A program made the translations under genes and the position numbers. Below are positions 35,947-44,453 of a stretch of DNA of 64,000 nucleotides, piece after piece; positions within the stretch are counted from its first letter, which is position 1; the number at the start of each line of letters is the position of its first letter. Location: NCBI RefSeq assembly GCF_042466415.1, contig NZ_JAXHCH010000002.1, positions 2,294,001-2,358,000 on the forward strand. Reading direction: 5' to 3'. The DNA comes from Albirhodobacter sp042466415. GTDB lineage: Bacteria > Pseudomonadota > Alphaproteobacteria > Rhodobacterales > Rhodobacteraceae. Below the pieces are notes generated by a model. That model was not told the origin of the DNA. It was given only the letters and a program-made list of their open reading frames with translations, and made no database searches.

Positions 35947-36729
35947 TCATATATAGCCTGCCCCTCGGAAGCTGAGCTCGCGACTTTTTCCGATAATGAG
36001 ATGATCGTGTAGCGTGATGCCCAGCACGTCAGCGGCTTGCTTGATCTGATTGGTCATCGTGATGTCTGCCTCTGAGGGGGTAGGATCGCCAGAGGGGTGG
36101 TTATGCACGAGAATCAGCGCGGCAGCGTTAAGCTCTAGCGCGCGTTTCATCACCTCACGTGGATAGACGGGGACATGGTCTATCGTGCCTTGGGCCTGCG
36201 CCTCGTCCGCGATCAGGACGTTTTTGCGATCAAGATAGAGCACACGAAATTGTTCCGTTTCGCGGTGTGCCATCGTTGTGTGGCAGTAATCGATCAGGGC
36301 GTTCCATGAGGAGAGGATATGTCGATTGATGACCTTTGATCGCGCAAGCCTCTGGGCTGCCGCTTCTACGAGCTTGAGTTCGACAATCACGGCCTCACCG
36401 ACGCCGTGCATTTCACGCAGGCGTATCGGCGGGGCTGTGAGAACACGATTGAAGTCTCCAAACTTATCGAGAAGACGCCGCGCGAGAGGTTTCACATCTT
36501 GCCGCGGGATCGCGCGGAACAGGACGAGTTCCAGCATCTCATAATCAGGGATTGCTTCGGCCCCGCCCGCCATAAACCTCTCGCGGAGGCGAGCGCGATG
36601 ATCTGAGATGTAAGAAGGAAGGCGCCCCTTGTTGGTAACGGGCACGGGCGCGGCCTCGTCATTGCTGAACAGCGGCATTGCTTGCTCGCTGAAGGTGTTT
36701 TGGGGGGAGGGGCGCTGTGGCTGGGTCAT
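35947..36729 (-). CDS. radC: RadC/YeeS-family JAMM protein
   Basis: 260 residues: a disordered N-terminus (~35 residues), a helix-hairpin-helix UPF0758 region (DYEMLELVLFRAIPRQDVKPLA..., LREMHGVGEA), and a C-terminal JAMM/MPN+ domain with HNHPSGDPTPSEAD and a following Asp-His-LIIG metal site. Historically called a DNA-repair protein, but the function is not established. The start is uncertain: the ATG 36727-36729 directly abuts a GGAG, and an internal ATG at MPLFSND is possible. Confidence 0.88.
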   Translation of the reverse strand: MTQPQRPSPQNTFSEQAMPLFSNDEAAPVPVTNKGRLPSYISDHRARLRERFMAGGAEAIPDYEMLELVLFRAIPRQDVKPLARRLLDKFGDFNRVLTAPPIRLREMHGVGEAVIVELKLVEAAAQRLARSKVINRHILSSWNALIDYCHTTMAHRETEQFRVLYLDRKNVLIADEAQAQGTIDHVPVYPREVMKRALELNAAALILVHNHPSGDPTPSEADITMTNQIKQAADVLGITLHDHLIIGKSRELSFRGAGYI

Positions 36730-36804
36730 CTCCGAAGTTTGGCGCAGAGATGGTTAAGAATTGATTAACTAGGGCCTGCCCGCGCACCAAAATGACAGGC
36801 GTAA

Positions 36805-36829
36805 AGAAAAGAGCGCCCGAAGGCGCTCT
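36805..36829 (-). terminator. Rho-independent terminator of dnaKJ
   Basis: On the minus strand AGAGCGCC/GGCGCTCT (8 bp, TTCG loop) is followed by TTTTCTTT, immediately after the dnaJ stop. Confidence 0.8.
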
Positions 36830-36832
36830 CTA

Positions 36833-37981
36833 TCAGGTCTTCATTCCATCCCAGAACGTTTTGACCTTCTTAAAGAAAGAAGCGCCCTCGGGATTATTAT
36901 CGACCTCTATTTTCTCGAATTCACGCAAGAGCTCTTTCTGCTTCGAGGTCAGGTTCACGGGGGTCTCCACGGCCAGCTCGATCACCATGTCGCCAACACC
37001 ACCGCCACGTAGGGCGGGCATGCCTTTGCCACGTAGACGCATTTGACGCCCCGATTGTGATCCGGCAGGCACCTTCACACGGGAGCGTCCGCCGTCGATC
37101 GTAGGGACTTCGACATCCGAACCCAGCGCCGCCGCAACGAGGCTAACGGGAACGCGGCAGAACAGAACCCCACCGTCACGTTGGAAGATCGCATGCTCGC
37201 GGACTTCTATAAAGATGTAGAGGTCGCCCGACGGCCCGCCGCGCAATCCCGCTTCGCCCTCTCCGGACAAACGGATGCGGGTGCCGGTTTCAACGCCCGC
37301 AGGAATGTTGACCGACAAAGTGCGGTCTTTCTCGATCCGGCCCGCGCCGCCACAAGACTTGCACGGATTTTTGATGACCTGGCCTTGCCCGTTACAGGTG
37401 GGGCAGGTGCGTTCGACCGTGAAGAAGCCGTTTTGCGCGCGAACCTTGCCCATCCCTGCGCAGGTTGGACAATTTTGTGGTTCGGCACCATTTTCCGCGC
37501 CTGTGCCATTGCACGATCCGCAAGCCGAAGACCCGGGAACGTTGATCGATTTTTGGGCGCCAGTGAACGCTTCTTCTAGCGTGACGCGCAGATTGTAACG
37601 CAGATCAGATCCGCGTTGCGCGCGCGAACGCTGGCCGCCGCCGCGTCCCCCCATGAAATCGCCAAAGAGATCTTCGAAGACATCGGAGAAAGCGGAGTTG
37701 AAATCGCCACCTTGCCCGCCGCCATAGCCGCCCCGTGCGCCGCCGCCCATTCCGCCCTCAAAAGCAGCATGGCCGTAACGGTCATAAGCGGCTTTTTTCT
37801 CGGGATCTTTCAGGACATCGTAAGCCTCGTTCGCTTCTTTGAACTGGCTTTCGGCTTCGGGTTTATCGGCATTGCGATCGGGGTGAAGCTCCTTCGCTTT
37901 GACGCGGTAAGCTTTCTTGATCTCCTCGGCGGAGGCACCTTTCTTGATGCCTAGAACCTCGTAGAAATCACGTTTCGACAT
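36833..37981 (-). CDS. dnaJ: Chaperone protein DnaJ (Hsp40)
   Basis: 382-residue DnaK co-chaperone. J domain at 1-70 with HPD at 33-35, a Gly/Phe-rich linker (about 75-115, GGMGGGARGGYGGGQGG), four zinc-finger CxxCxGxG repeats (about 145-210), then C-terminal substrate-binding domains. Full family length and a complete zinc centre. Same strand and downstream of dnaK with a 62-bp gap containing a strong hairpin. Confidence 0.96.
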   Translation of the reverse strand: MSKRDFYEVLGIKKGASAEEIKKAYRVKAKELHPDRNADKPEAESQFKEANEAYDVLKDPEKKAAYDRYGHAAFEGGMGGGARGGYGGGQGGDFNSAFSDVFEDLFGDFMGGRGGGQRSRAQRGSDLRYNLRVTLEEAFTGAQKSINVPGSSACGSCNGTGAENGAEPQNCPTCAGMGKVRAQNGFFTVERTCPTCNGQGQVIKNPCKSCGGAGRIEKDRTLSVNIPAGVETGTRIRLSGEGEAGLRGGPSGDLYIFIEVREHAIFQRDGGVLFCRVPVSLVAAALGSDVEVPTIDGGRSRVKVPAGSQSGRQMRLRGKGMPALRGGGVGDMVIELAVETPVNLTSKQKELLREFEKIEVDNNPEGASFFKKVKTFWDGMKT

Positions 37982-38005
37982 ATCTCACCCTCTCGAGGAA
38001 GGCAT

Positions 38006-38034
38006 ACGCCGGCCCGCGTGTGACGGGCCGGCGT
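38006..38034 (-). repeat. 11-bp GC-rich inverted repeat between dnaK and dnaJ
   Basis: Perfect arms ACGCCGGCCCG (38006-38016) and CGGGCCGGCGT (38024-38034), loop CGTGTGA, with no T run. It probably stabilises the dnaK 3' end or attenuates dnaJ relative to dnaK. Confidence 0.6.
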
Positions 38035-38043
38035 GCGCCGCGC

Positions 38044-39960
38044 TTACTTGCGCTTATTTTCGCCAAGGTCCTCGAAATCGGCGTCTACGATATCATCGTC
38101 GACGTCGCGCGGTGCGTCCGGATCAGCGTCCGTATCGCCTTCGGCGGCTTCTGCCGAGGCTTTGTAGATCGCTTCGCCGAGCTTCATAGCCGCGTCGGTG
38201 AGGTTCGAAATGCCACCACGGATTTTGCCGATGTCTTCCGACTTCAACGCATCCTCAAGGGCATTCGCCGCGAGCTCGATAACTTCCACGGTGGAAGCAT
38301 CAACCTTGTCGCCGTGCTCTTCCAGCGATTTGCGGGTCGAGTGCAGCAGGCTTTCCGCTTGGTTCTTGGTCTCGACAGCTTCCTTACGGTCCTTGTCGGC
38401 CTCGGCATTGGCTTCTGCGTCGCGCACCATCTTCTCGATATCCTCGTCTGTGAGGCCACCGGAGGCTTGAATGGTGATGTTCTGCGTTTTACCCGTGCCT
38501 TTATCCTTTGCGGAAACGGACACGATGCCGTTGGCGTCGATGTCGAAGGTCACTTCGATCTGCGGCATGCCGCGCGGGGCCGGCGGGATGTCTTCGAGAT
38601 TGAACATCCCGAGCATCTTGTTGTCGGCCGCCATCTCACGCTCGCCTTGGAACACACGGATCGTCACCGCGTTCTGATTGTCCTCGGCGGTCGAGAAGAC
38701 CTGAGATTTCTTCGTCGGGATGGTCGTGTTACGATCGATCAGGCGTGTGAACACACCGCCGAGCGTTTCAATCCCGAGGGAAAGCGGCGTCACGTCAAGC
38801 AGAACCACGTCTTTAACGTCGCCTTGCAGAACGCCTGCCTGAATCGCAGCACCCAGCGCCACAACCTCATCAGGGTTCACACCCTTATGCGGCTCTTTGC
38901 CGAAGAACTCTGTCACGGCAGCCATAACTTTTGGCATACGTGTCATACCGCCAACGAGGACGACCTCGTCGATGTCGCCTTTCGACAGGCCAGCGTCTTT
39001 CAACGCGGCTGCGCACGGCTTCATCGAGGCTTTGATGAGATCCGCAACGAGGCTTTCCAGCTTCGAACGGGTCAGTTTCACAACCATGTGCAGTGGCGTG
39101 CCCGTTTTCGGATCCATCGAGATGAACGGCTGGTTGATCTCGGTCTGCTGCGCGGAAGAAAGCTCGATTTTTGCTTTCTCAGCAGCTTCTTTGAGACGCT
39201 GCAGCGCCATCTTGTCTTTGGTCAGATCGGTGCCATGCTCTTTTTTGAACTCCTCTGCGAGGTAGTTCACGATGCGCATGTCGAAGTCTTCGCCGCCCAA
39301 GAACGTATCGCCGTTGGTCGATTTGACTTCAAACAGACCGTCGTCGATCTCAAGAATGGTGATATCGAATGTGCCGCCGCCGAGGTCATAGACCGCGATG
39401 GTGCGTGTTTCTTTTTTGTCGAGGCCGTAGGCCAGCGCTGCCGCTGTCGGCTCGTTGATGATGCGCAGAACTTCGAGGCCGGCAATTTTGCCTGCGTCTT
39501 TCGTCGCTTGGCGCTGCGCGTCGTTGAAGTAAGCCGGTACGGTGATAACCGCTTGGGTTACTTCTTCGCCGAGGTAGCTTTCGGCGGTTTCTTTCATTTT
39601 CTGCAAGATCACAGCGGAAACCTGCGCCGGCGAGAACTTCTCGCCACGAACGCCGACCCACGCATCCCCGTTGCCGCCATCGACGATGTCGTAAGGCACG
39701 AGATTCTTGTCTTTCTCTACTTCAGCATCTGTCACGCGACGGCCGATCAGACGCTTAACTGCGAAGATCGTGTTGGTCGGGTTTGTGACGGCCTGCCGTT
39801 TGGCAGGCTGGCCGACGAGACGTTCGTCGTCCGCATATGCAACGATCGAGGGCGTTGTACGCGCCCCTTCGGAGTTCTCGATCACGCGGGGCTGCGAGCC
39901 GTCCATGATGGCAACACAGGAGTTCGTGGTCCCGAGGTCGATCCCGATGACTTTGGCCAT
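38044..39960 (-). CDS. dnaK: Molecular chaperone DnaK (Hsp70)
   Basis: 638 residues. ATPase domain with IDLGTTNSCVA at the N-terminus, YFNDAQRQATKDAG, AALAYGLDKK and GGMTRMPKV; hydrophobic linker VVLLDVTPLSLGIETLGG; beta-sandwich substrate domain; helical lid; and C-terminal acidic tail DDIVDADFEDL. The ATG at 39958-39960 is fixed by family homology (MAKVIGIDLG). A CTTGAA element lies ~80 bp upstream, but I found no convincing sigma-32 -10 element with it. Confidence 0.97.
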   Translation of the reverse strand: MAKVIGIDLGTTNSCVAIMDGSQPRVIENSEGARTTPSIVAYADDERLVGQPAKRQAVTNPTNTIFAVKRLIGRRVTDAEVEKDKNLVPYDIVDGGNGDAWVGVRGEKFSPAQVSAVILQKMKETAESYLGEEVTQAVITVPAYFNDAQRQATKDAGKIAGLEVLRIINEPTAAALAYGLDKKETRTIAVYDLGGGTFDITILEIDDGLFEVKSTNGDTFLGGEDFDMRIVNYLAEEFKKEHGTDLTKDKMALQRLKEAAEKAKIELSSAQQTEINQPFISMDPKTGTPLHMVVKLTRSKLESLVADLIKASMKPCAAALKDAGLSKGDIDEVVLVGGMTRMPKVMAAVTEFFGKEPHKGVNPDEVVALGAAIQAGVLQGDVKDVVLLDVTPLSLGIETLGGVFTRLIDRNTTIPTKKSQVFSTAEDNQNAVTIRVFQGEREMAADNKMLGMFNLEDIPPAPRGMPQIEVTFDIDANGIVSVSAKDKGTGKTQNITIQASGGLTDEDIEKMVRDAEANAEADKDRKEAVETKNQAESLLHSTRKSLEEHGDKVDASTVEVIELAANALEDALKSEDIGKIRGGISNLTDAAMKLGEAIYKASAEAAEGDTDADPDAPRDVDDDIVDADFEDLGENKRK

Positions 39961-40164
39961 GATATATACCTCTTCATTAGGCGATGTATTGGATTGCTGG
40001 CCCGAGCACGGCCCCAGCCTTCCGATCCCAGTTTTCAAGTCCCCCGATTTCGGATCTGGCCTGAAAGTGATCTTCAGACTGATTTCCGCAATCGGCGTCT
40101 GGGCGTATATAGGGAGGGGGGCAACAGCCTGCAAGCACTGCCCCGCAAGGAAGATGGGCGGAAA

Positions 40165-40800
40165 ATGACAGAAATCGAATATAATGCTAACAATCGACCC
40201 GATCCGCAGGAAATCCGCGGCTTTTTACACTACGCGAGCTGGCTGACGCCTGACGAGCAAGCGCGGATACTTGCTGACTTGCGTGAGATCGTGGCGCGTG
40301 CGCCGCTTTTTTCACCAGTTCTATCCTCTGGCAAGGTGATGTCGGTGCGCATGACGTCGGCGGGCCGCTTTGGCTGGATCGCGGATCGTAACGGCTATCG
40401 TTATTCACCCGTGCACCCGTCAGGAACGCCGTGGCCGGAAATTCCGGCGTCGATTCAAAAAATCTGGGAGGCGATTCTACCCGAGGCGCGCCCACCCGAA
40501 AGCTGTTTGATCAATTTCTATTCAGAGAATGCCAAGATGGGTTTGCACCAAGATCGTGACGAGGCCGATTTCAGCCAACCCGTTCTGTCGATCAGCCTTG
40601 GCGATGATGGCCGCTTCCGGATTGGCTCATCGACACGGGGCGGGAGTACGCAGAGCCTATGGCTGCGATCGGGTGATGTGATGGTTATGGGCGATGAGGC
40701 GCGGCTTTGTTATCACGGCATCGACAAGATCGCGGCGGGAACGTCGCCCCTCATGCGCAACGGGGGGCGCGTGAATATCACCCTACGTGTTGTGACGTGA
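40165..40800 (+). CDS. alkB: Alkylated DNA repair dioxygenase AlkB
   Basis: 211-residue Fe(II)/2-oxoglutarate dioxygenase that demethylates 1-meA and 3-meC in DNA. Iron ligands His128-x-Asp130 (GLHQDRDE) and His184 (LCYHGID); 2-oxoglutarate-binding Arg in GGRVNITLR. SCLINFYSENAKMG and the SLGDDGRFRIG strand also match the family. The ATG at 40165 follows a GGCGG-type purine tract. Divergent from dnaK; convergent with the polysaccharide permease gene, with 3 bp between the stops. Confidence 0.92.
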   Translation: MTEIEYNANNRPDPQEIRGFLHYASWLTPDEQARILADLREIVARAPLFSPVLSSGKVMSVRMTSAGRFGWIADRNGYRYSPVHPSGTPWPEIPASIQKIWEAILPEARPPESCLINFYSENAKMGLHQDRDEADFSQPVLSISLGDDGRFRIGSSTRGGSTQSLWLRSGDVMVMGDEARLCYHGIDKIAAGTSPLMRNGGRVNITLRVVT

Positions 40801-40803
40801 GGG

Positions 40804-41625
40804 TCAGCCCTTCGCGCCCCAGCTGATCGACGCATATTGGCGGGTGTAGAATTCGCCCATCATCCCAATCATCAACAGCGCCAAACCGACATAAAGCGGA
40901 TAGCTCACCGTCGAGTAATGGGGGTTGTAGTTGATGAACGTATAGCCGCGCGCTTGGTCAATCGTATGGAACAGCGGGTTCCAGTTGAACATCACCAGCA
41001 TTTTGTGCGGGAGGTTGTTGGCGAGGAACATCTTGCCCGAGGCAATCATATTCGCGCGGGAATACACTTGCGAAATGATGCCGATCGGTCCCGGTGCCCA
41101 AGGTTTCGCGGCCATGAAAACCGATCCGATGGCAACGCCGGTAAACCACGACAGAAGCACCATGCCGAATGCGCCGATCGGGTCTTCGATCTCGATGGGT
41201 TGGAAGGCGACGTGGTAAATATAAAGCACGCAAACCATCGAGAGCACTTGGATGTAAAGTGCACCGAGCGCAGATGATGTGATCGATACGGCTGTGCTCA
41301 TCGGGGCGTGTTTCATCATCGCGCTGGTCGGGCCTTCGGCGCTCATCACGGCGCCCATGGCCTTGGAGTGCGTCATGAATAGGAAAATGCCTGACATGAT
41401 ATACAGCAGGAAGTCGCCCCGCACTGTATTGCCGCGCATCCCCAGCACGTTGAACATGACGTAGAAGGTCACAACGAGGATAACCGTCTGCATCATATTC
41501 ATCAAAAGCCCGATAATGGCGTTGCCGTGGCTTTTGCGGATGGATCTGACGGTTGAATGAAAGATCAGCTCAAACAGCGCGAAAGTCGAGCCGAGCGTGC
41601 TATTGCTGCGTTCTGCCTTGAACAT
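40804..41625 (-). CDS. Polysaccharide/polyol-phosphate export ABC permease (KpsM-like)
   Basis: 273-residue ABC-2-type inner-membrane permease with about six transmembrane segments. It is typical of KpsM/Wzm exporters of capsule or O-polysaccharide: N-terminal amphipathic region, LLYIMSGIFLFMTHSKA, IGAFGMVLLSWFTG and a C-terminal MLVMFNWNPLFHTIDQARGY...YPLYVG region. No ATPase (KpsT) gene lies nearby, so the partner must be elsewhere. Divergent from cysQ. Confidence 0.85.
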   Translation of the reverse strand: MFKAERSNSTLGSTFALFELIFHSTVRSIRKSHGNAIIGLLMNMMQTVILVVTFYVMFNVLGMRGNTVRGDFLLYIMSGIFLFMTHSKAMGAVMSAEGPTSAMMKHAPMSTAVSITSSALGALYIQVLSMVCVLYIYHVAFQPIEIEDPIGAFGMVLLSWFTGVAIGSVFMAAKPWAPGPIGIISQVYSRANMIASGKMFLANNLPHKMLVMFNWNPLFHTIDQARGYTFINYNPHYSTVSYPLYVGLALLMIGMMGEFYTRQYASISWGAKG

Positions 41626-41773
41626 GGCGGGCTGACTCCGATGGGAATTTGTGTTGCCTGAGATGATAGCGGATTATCGCTTGGAAAACTTGCTGTTCCC
41701 TTGATGGCCAAGCATAAGGGGGGAAAGCGTGCGGATCAATAAAATGCGCATGCAATCGCAAAGGAGTGTCCCA

Positions 41774-42568
41774 GTGGATTTTGAACGTCTCACCTTCACG
41801 ATGCGCCGCCTTGCTTTGGAAGCTGGCGATAAAATCATGGAAATCTACAATTCCCCTGAATTTGAGGTGAAGTCGAAATCCGACAGCTCGCCCGTTACCG
41901 AAGCGGATGAGGCTGCGGATGCTTTGATTTCAGAAGGTTTAGCCGAGGCGTTCCCGCAAATGCCACTCGTGACGGAGGAGCAATCGGAATCGCACGGCCA
42001 GTCCGTATCGACCTTCCTCATCGTTGATCCGTTGGACGGGACAAAGGAATTCGTGCAGCGCCGCGGCGATTTCACTGTGAACATCGCCTATGTTGAAAAC
42101 GGTGTTCCTGTTCGTGGTGTGGTGTACGCGCCCGCAAAGGGGCGCCTCTTTTACACAACAGCCGATGGCCGCTCCGTCGAAGAATTGGGCGCTTTTGACA
42201 AGGAAACCGTGGGTGAGCAAAAGCCAATCACCGTTTCTGTCCCCGATAATCGCGGTTTGATGGTGGTCGCCTCCAAGTCTCACCGCGATCAGGCAACGGA
42301 TGACTACATTGCGCAATACGGCGTGAAAGACATGACATCGGCTGGATCGTCGTTGAAGTTCTGCCTTGTGGCGACGGGCGAGGCGGATCTCTATCCGCGC
42401 CTTGGTCGCACGATGGAGTGGGATACCGCAGCGGGCGATGCTGTTTTGCGCGGGGCGGGCGGCGAGGTGATTCGCTTTGATGATCACACGCCGTTCACTT
42501 ACGGCAAACCTGGGTTCGAAAACCCGTTCTTCATTGCCTATGCGCCTGGCGTTTTGTTGGTGAAATAA
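41774..42568 (+). CDS. cysQ: 3'(2'),5'-bisphosphate nucleotidase CysQ
   Basis: Inositol-monophosphatase-superfamily enzyme that recycles PAP(S) from sulfate assimilation and sulfation. 264 residues starting with GTG at 41774, supported by AAGGAG with 7-nt spacing; upstream in-frame codons lack one. Metal motifs: PVTEADEAAD, VTEEQ, DPLDGTKEF and the C-terminal MEWDTAAGDAVLRGAGG. The stop overlaps the kdsB ATG by one base (TAATG). Placement among polysaccharide genes may hint at a sulfated polymer, but that is speculation. Confidence 0.92.
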   Translation: MDFERLTFTMRRLALEAGDKIMEIYNSPEFEVKSKSDSSPVTEADEAADALISEGLAEAFPQMPLVTEEQSESHGQSVSTFLIVDPLDGTKEFVQRRGDFTVNIAYVENGVPVRGVVYAPAKGRLFYTTADGRSVEELGAFDKETVGEQKPITVSVPDNRGLMVVASKSHRDQATDDYIAQYGVKDMTSAGSSLKFCLVATGEADLYPRLGRTMEWDTAAGDAVLRGAGGEVIRFDDHTPFTYGKPGFENPFFIAYAPGVLLVK

Positions 42569-43368
42569 TGTCAACTTTGATTGTGATTCCAGCGCGCTAT
42601 GCTTCGACGCGCTACCCTGCAAAGCCTCTTGTCAAGTTGACGGGCGCGACAGGCGAGGCCAAATCCTTGATCCGCCGCAGCTGGGATGCCGCGATGGCGG
42701 TGCAGGGCGCGGATCGCGTCGTGGTGGCGACCGACGACGAACGGATCAAAGCGGAGGCGGAGAGCTTCGGCGCCGAAGTCGTTATGACATCGGAAGCCTG
42801 TCAAAACGGCACGGAGCGATGCGCCGAAGCTTACGCAAATCTGGGCGAGACATTCGACGTTGTCGTTAACCTTCAAGGTGATGCGCCGCTGACGCCTGCC
42901 TGGTTTGTCGAAGATCTGATCGCGGGCATTTCTGCGAACCCTTGGGCGGAGCTAGCGACGCCAGTTTTGCGCTGCGAGGGCGCGATGCTCGCGAGTTTGA
43001 TCGAAGATCGCCATCAGGGGCGGGTCGGTGGGACGACAGCGGTATTCGGGGCCGAGAAGCGCGGGATTTATTTCTCTAAGGAAGTTATTCCTTACACTGG
43101 CAAGCCCTATGCGCCGCATGACCCCACGCCCGTGTTCCATCATGTTGGTGTCTACGCCTACCGGCCGGAGATTCTTCAAGCGTATTCCCAATGGTCGGTG
43201 GGCCCGCTCGAGACGCTTGAAGGGTTGGAGCAGCTCCGCTTTATTGAGAATGGTCGCGCTGTGCTCTGCGTCGAAGTTGAAGCACGAGGCCGTCAATTCT
43301 GGGAATTAAACAATCCTTCCGACGTGAGTCGTATTGAGGAGATGATGCTTGAGATGGGGATTTCTTAA
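42568..43368 (+). CDS. kdsB: 3-deoxy-manno-octulosonate cytidylyltransferase (CMP-Kdo synthetase)
   Basis: 266 residues; activates Kdo with CTP for lipid A-core or capsule synthesis. IPARYASTRYPAKPL at the N-terminus, VVATDDERI, CQNGTERCAEA and NLQGDAPL are family hallmarks; YAYRPEIL and SLETLEGLEQLRFIENG-like sequence are in the C-terminal half. Translationally coupled to cysQ. Complements kdsD at 52631-53587. Confidence 0.93.
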   Translation: MSTLIVIPARYASTRYPAKPLVKLTGATGEAKSLIRRSWDAAMAVQGADRVVVATDDERIKAEAESFGAEVVMTSEACQNGTERCAEAYANLGETFDVVVNLQGDAPLTPAWFVEDLIAGISANPWAELATPVLRCEGAMLASLIEDRHQGRVGGTTAVFGAEKRGIYFSKEVIPYTGKPYAPHDPTPVFHHVGVYAYRPEILQAYSQWSVGPLETLEGLEQLRFIENGRAVLCVEVEARGRQFWELNNPSDVSRIEEMMLEMGIS

Positions 43369-43384
43369 GCATGCTGCGTTTATA

Positions 43385-43398
43385 GGCGGCATGCCGCC
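43385..43398. repeat. Perfect 14-bp palindrome downstream of kdsB
   Basis: GGCGGCATGCCGCC, perfectly self-complementary, 16 bp after the kdsB stop and without a T run. It could be a protein-binding site or a weak terminator hairpin. Confidence 0.4.
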
Positions 43399-43471
43399 GA
43401 TAAACTGTGCAACGGTTCTATGAAATAAGCATCCGAACTGCCTTAGGTTGTGTAAATGCGGCGCGGCTGAC

Positions 43472-43500
43472 TTGAAAGACGCCCATTTATGGGGCTTTAT
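43472..43500 (+). promoter_or_regulatory. Candidate galU promoter
   Basis: TTGAAA, 17 nt, CTTTAT (or TTTATC at 18 nt), about 55 bp upstream of galU. The spacer holds a CCCAT-TT-ATGGG dyad that could bind a regulator. Confidence 0.35.
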
Positions 43501-43555
43501 CCAAAGCATGCAAATGTCAGCCGCTTAATTGTTAACGGCGAAATAGGTGAAGAAT

Positions 43556-44449
43556 ATGAAACGTAAGGTAACTAAAGCGATTTTCCCTGTAGCTGGTTTG
43601 GGAACGCGGTTCCTTCCTGCGACTAAATCTATCCCGAAAGAGATTATGACTCTCGTGGATCGCCCCCTTATTCAATACGCAATTGATGAGGCGCGTGCGG
43701 CTGGGATCAAGGAATTCCTCTTTGTTACCTCGCGCGGCAAATCCGCACTCGAAGATTATTTTGATGATGCCCCGGAGTTGGAAACGTCCCTGCGTAAAAA
43801 AGGCAAAACGCAGATGCTCGAGGAACTAAAGTCCACAAATATGGATTCCGGCGCGATTGCTTATGTGCGTCAGAACCGTGCGCTGGGCCTCGGGCATGCC
43901 GTTTGGTGCGCGCGTCGTCTGGTGGGCAACGAGAGCTTCGCCGTTATTTTGACGGATGACGTGATCGCGGCTGAAAAACCATGCCTTCAGCAGATGATGG
44001 AAGCACACGAAGAAACTGGCGGAAACGTTGTTGCGGCGATGGAAGTCCCGCAGGATAAAGTGTCGTCCTACGGTGTGCTCGATATCGAAGAAGATATGGG
44101 CGATATGGTTAAGGTGCGCGGCATGGTTGAAAAGCCGGCGCCTGGCACGGAGCCTTCGAACCTTGCGGTTATCGGGCGCTATATCTTGACCCCGAATATC
44201 ATGCGCAACCTCAACAAGAAAAAAGAGGGTGCAGGCGGCGAGATCCAGTTGACCGACGCGATCGCAGAAGAAATCACCGCGGGCGAGCCAGTCTACGGCT
44301 TCCGCTTCCGCGGTCAGCGGTATGACTGTGGCTCGAAGGCTGGCTTCTTGCAGGCGACCGTCGCCTTCGGTCTGGCCCGCGAAGAGCTGCGCGGTGAGTT
44401 CTCGACCTACCTCGATGATCTCCACGCGCAGAAAAACGGGGCCAAGTAA
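43556..44449 (+). CDS. galU: UTP-glucose-1-phosphate uridylyltransferase GalU
   Basis: 297 residues; makes UDP-glucose for surface polysaccharides. Signature N-terminus KAIFPVAGLGTRFLPATKSIPKEM-like, VDRPLIQYAIDEA, RQNRALGLGHAV, a DD motif in ILTDDVI, and VEKP. The ATG at 43556 is chosen for AGGTGA at 6-nt spacing; a GTG 9 bp upstream is possible. First gene of a run galU-galE-glycosyltransferases. Confidence 0.95.
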   Translation: MKRKVTKAIFPVAGLGTRFLPATKSIPKEIMTLVDRPLIQYAIDEARAAGIKEFLFVTSRGKSALEDYFDDAPELETSLRKKGKTQMLEELKSTNMDSGAIAYVRQNRALGLGHAVWCARRLVGNESFAVILTDDVIAAEKPCLQQMMEAHEETGGNVVAAMEVPQDKVSSYGVLDIEEDMGDMVKVRGMVEKPAPGTEPSNLAVIGRYILTPNIMRNLNKKKEGAGGEIQLTDAIAEEITAGEPVYGFRFRGQRYDCGSKAGFLQATVAFGLAREELRGEFSTYLDDLHAQKNGAK

Positions 44450-44453
44450 CCCA

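Noticed and set aside
40034..40039. CTTGAA on the minus strand upstream of dnaK as a sigma-32 -35 element
   Set aside because: No acceptable -10 (CYTATNT-like) occurs 17-18 nt downstream, so a heat-shock promoter is not supported by sequence alone.
38020..40800. 926-codon open frame on the plus strand, antisense to dnaK and running into alkB
   Set aside because: Long open frames opposite dnaK are a well-known codon-bias artefact. Only the last 211 codons (alkB) resemble a protein.
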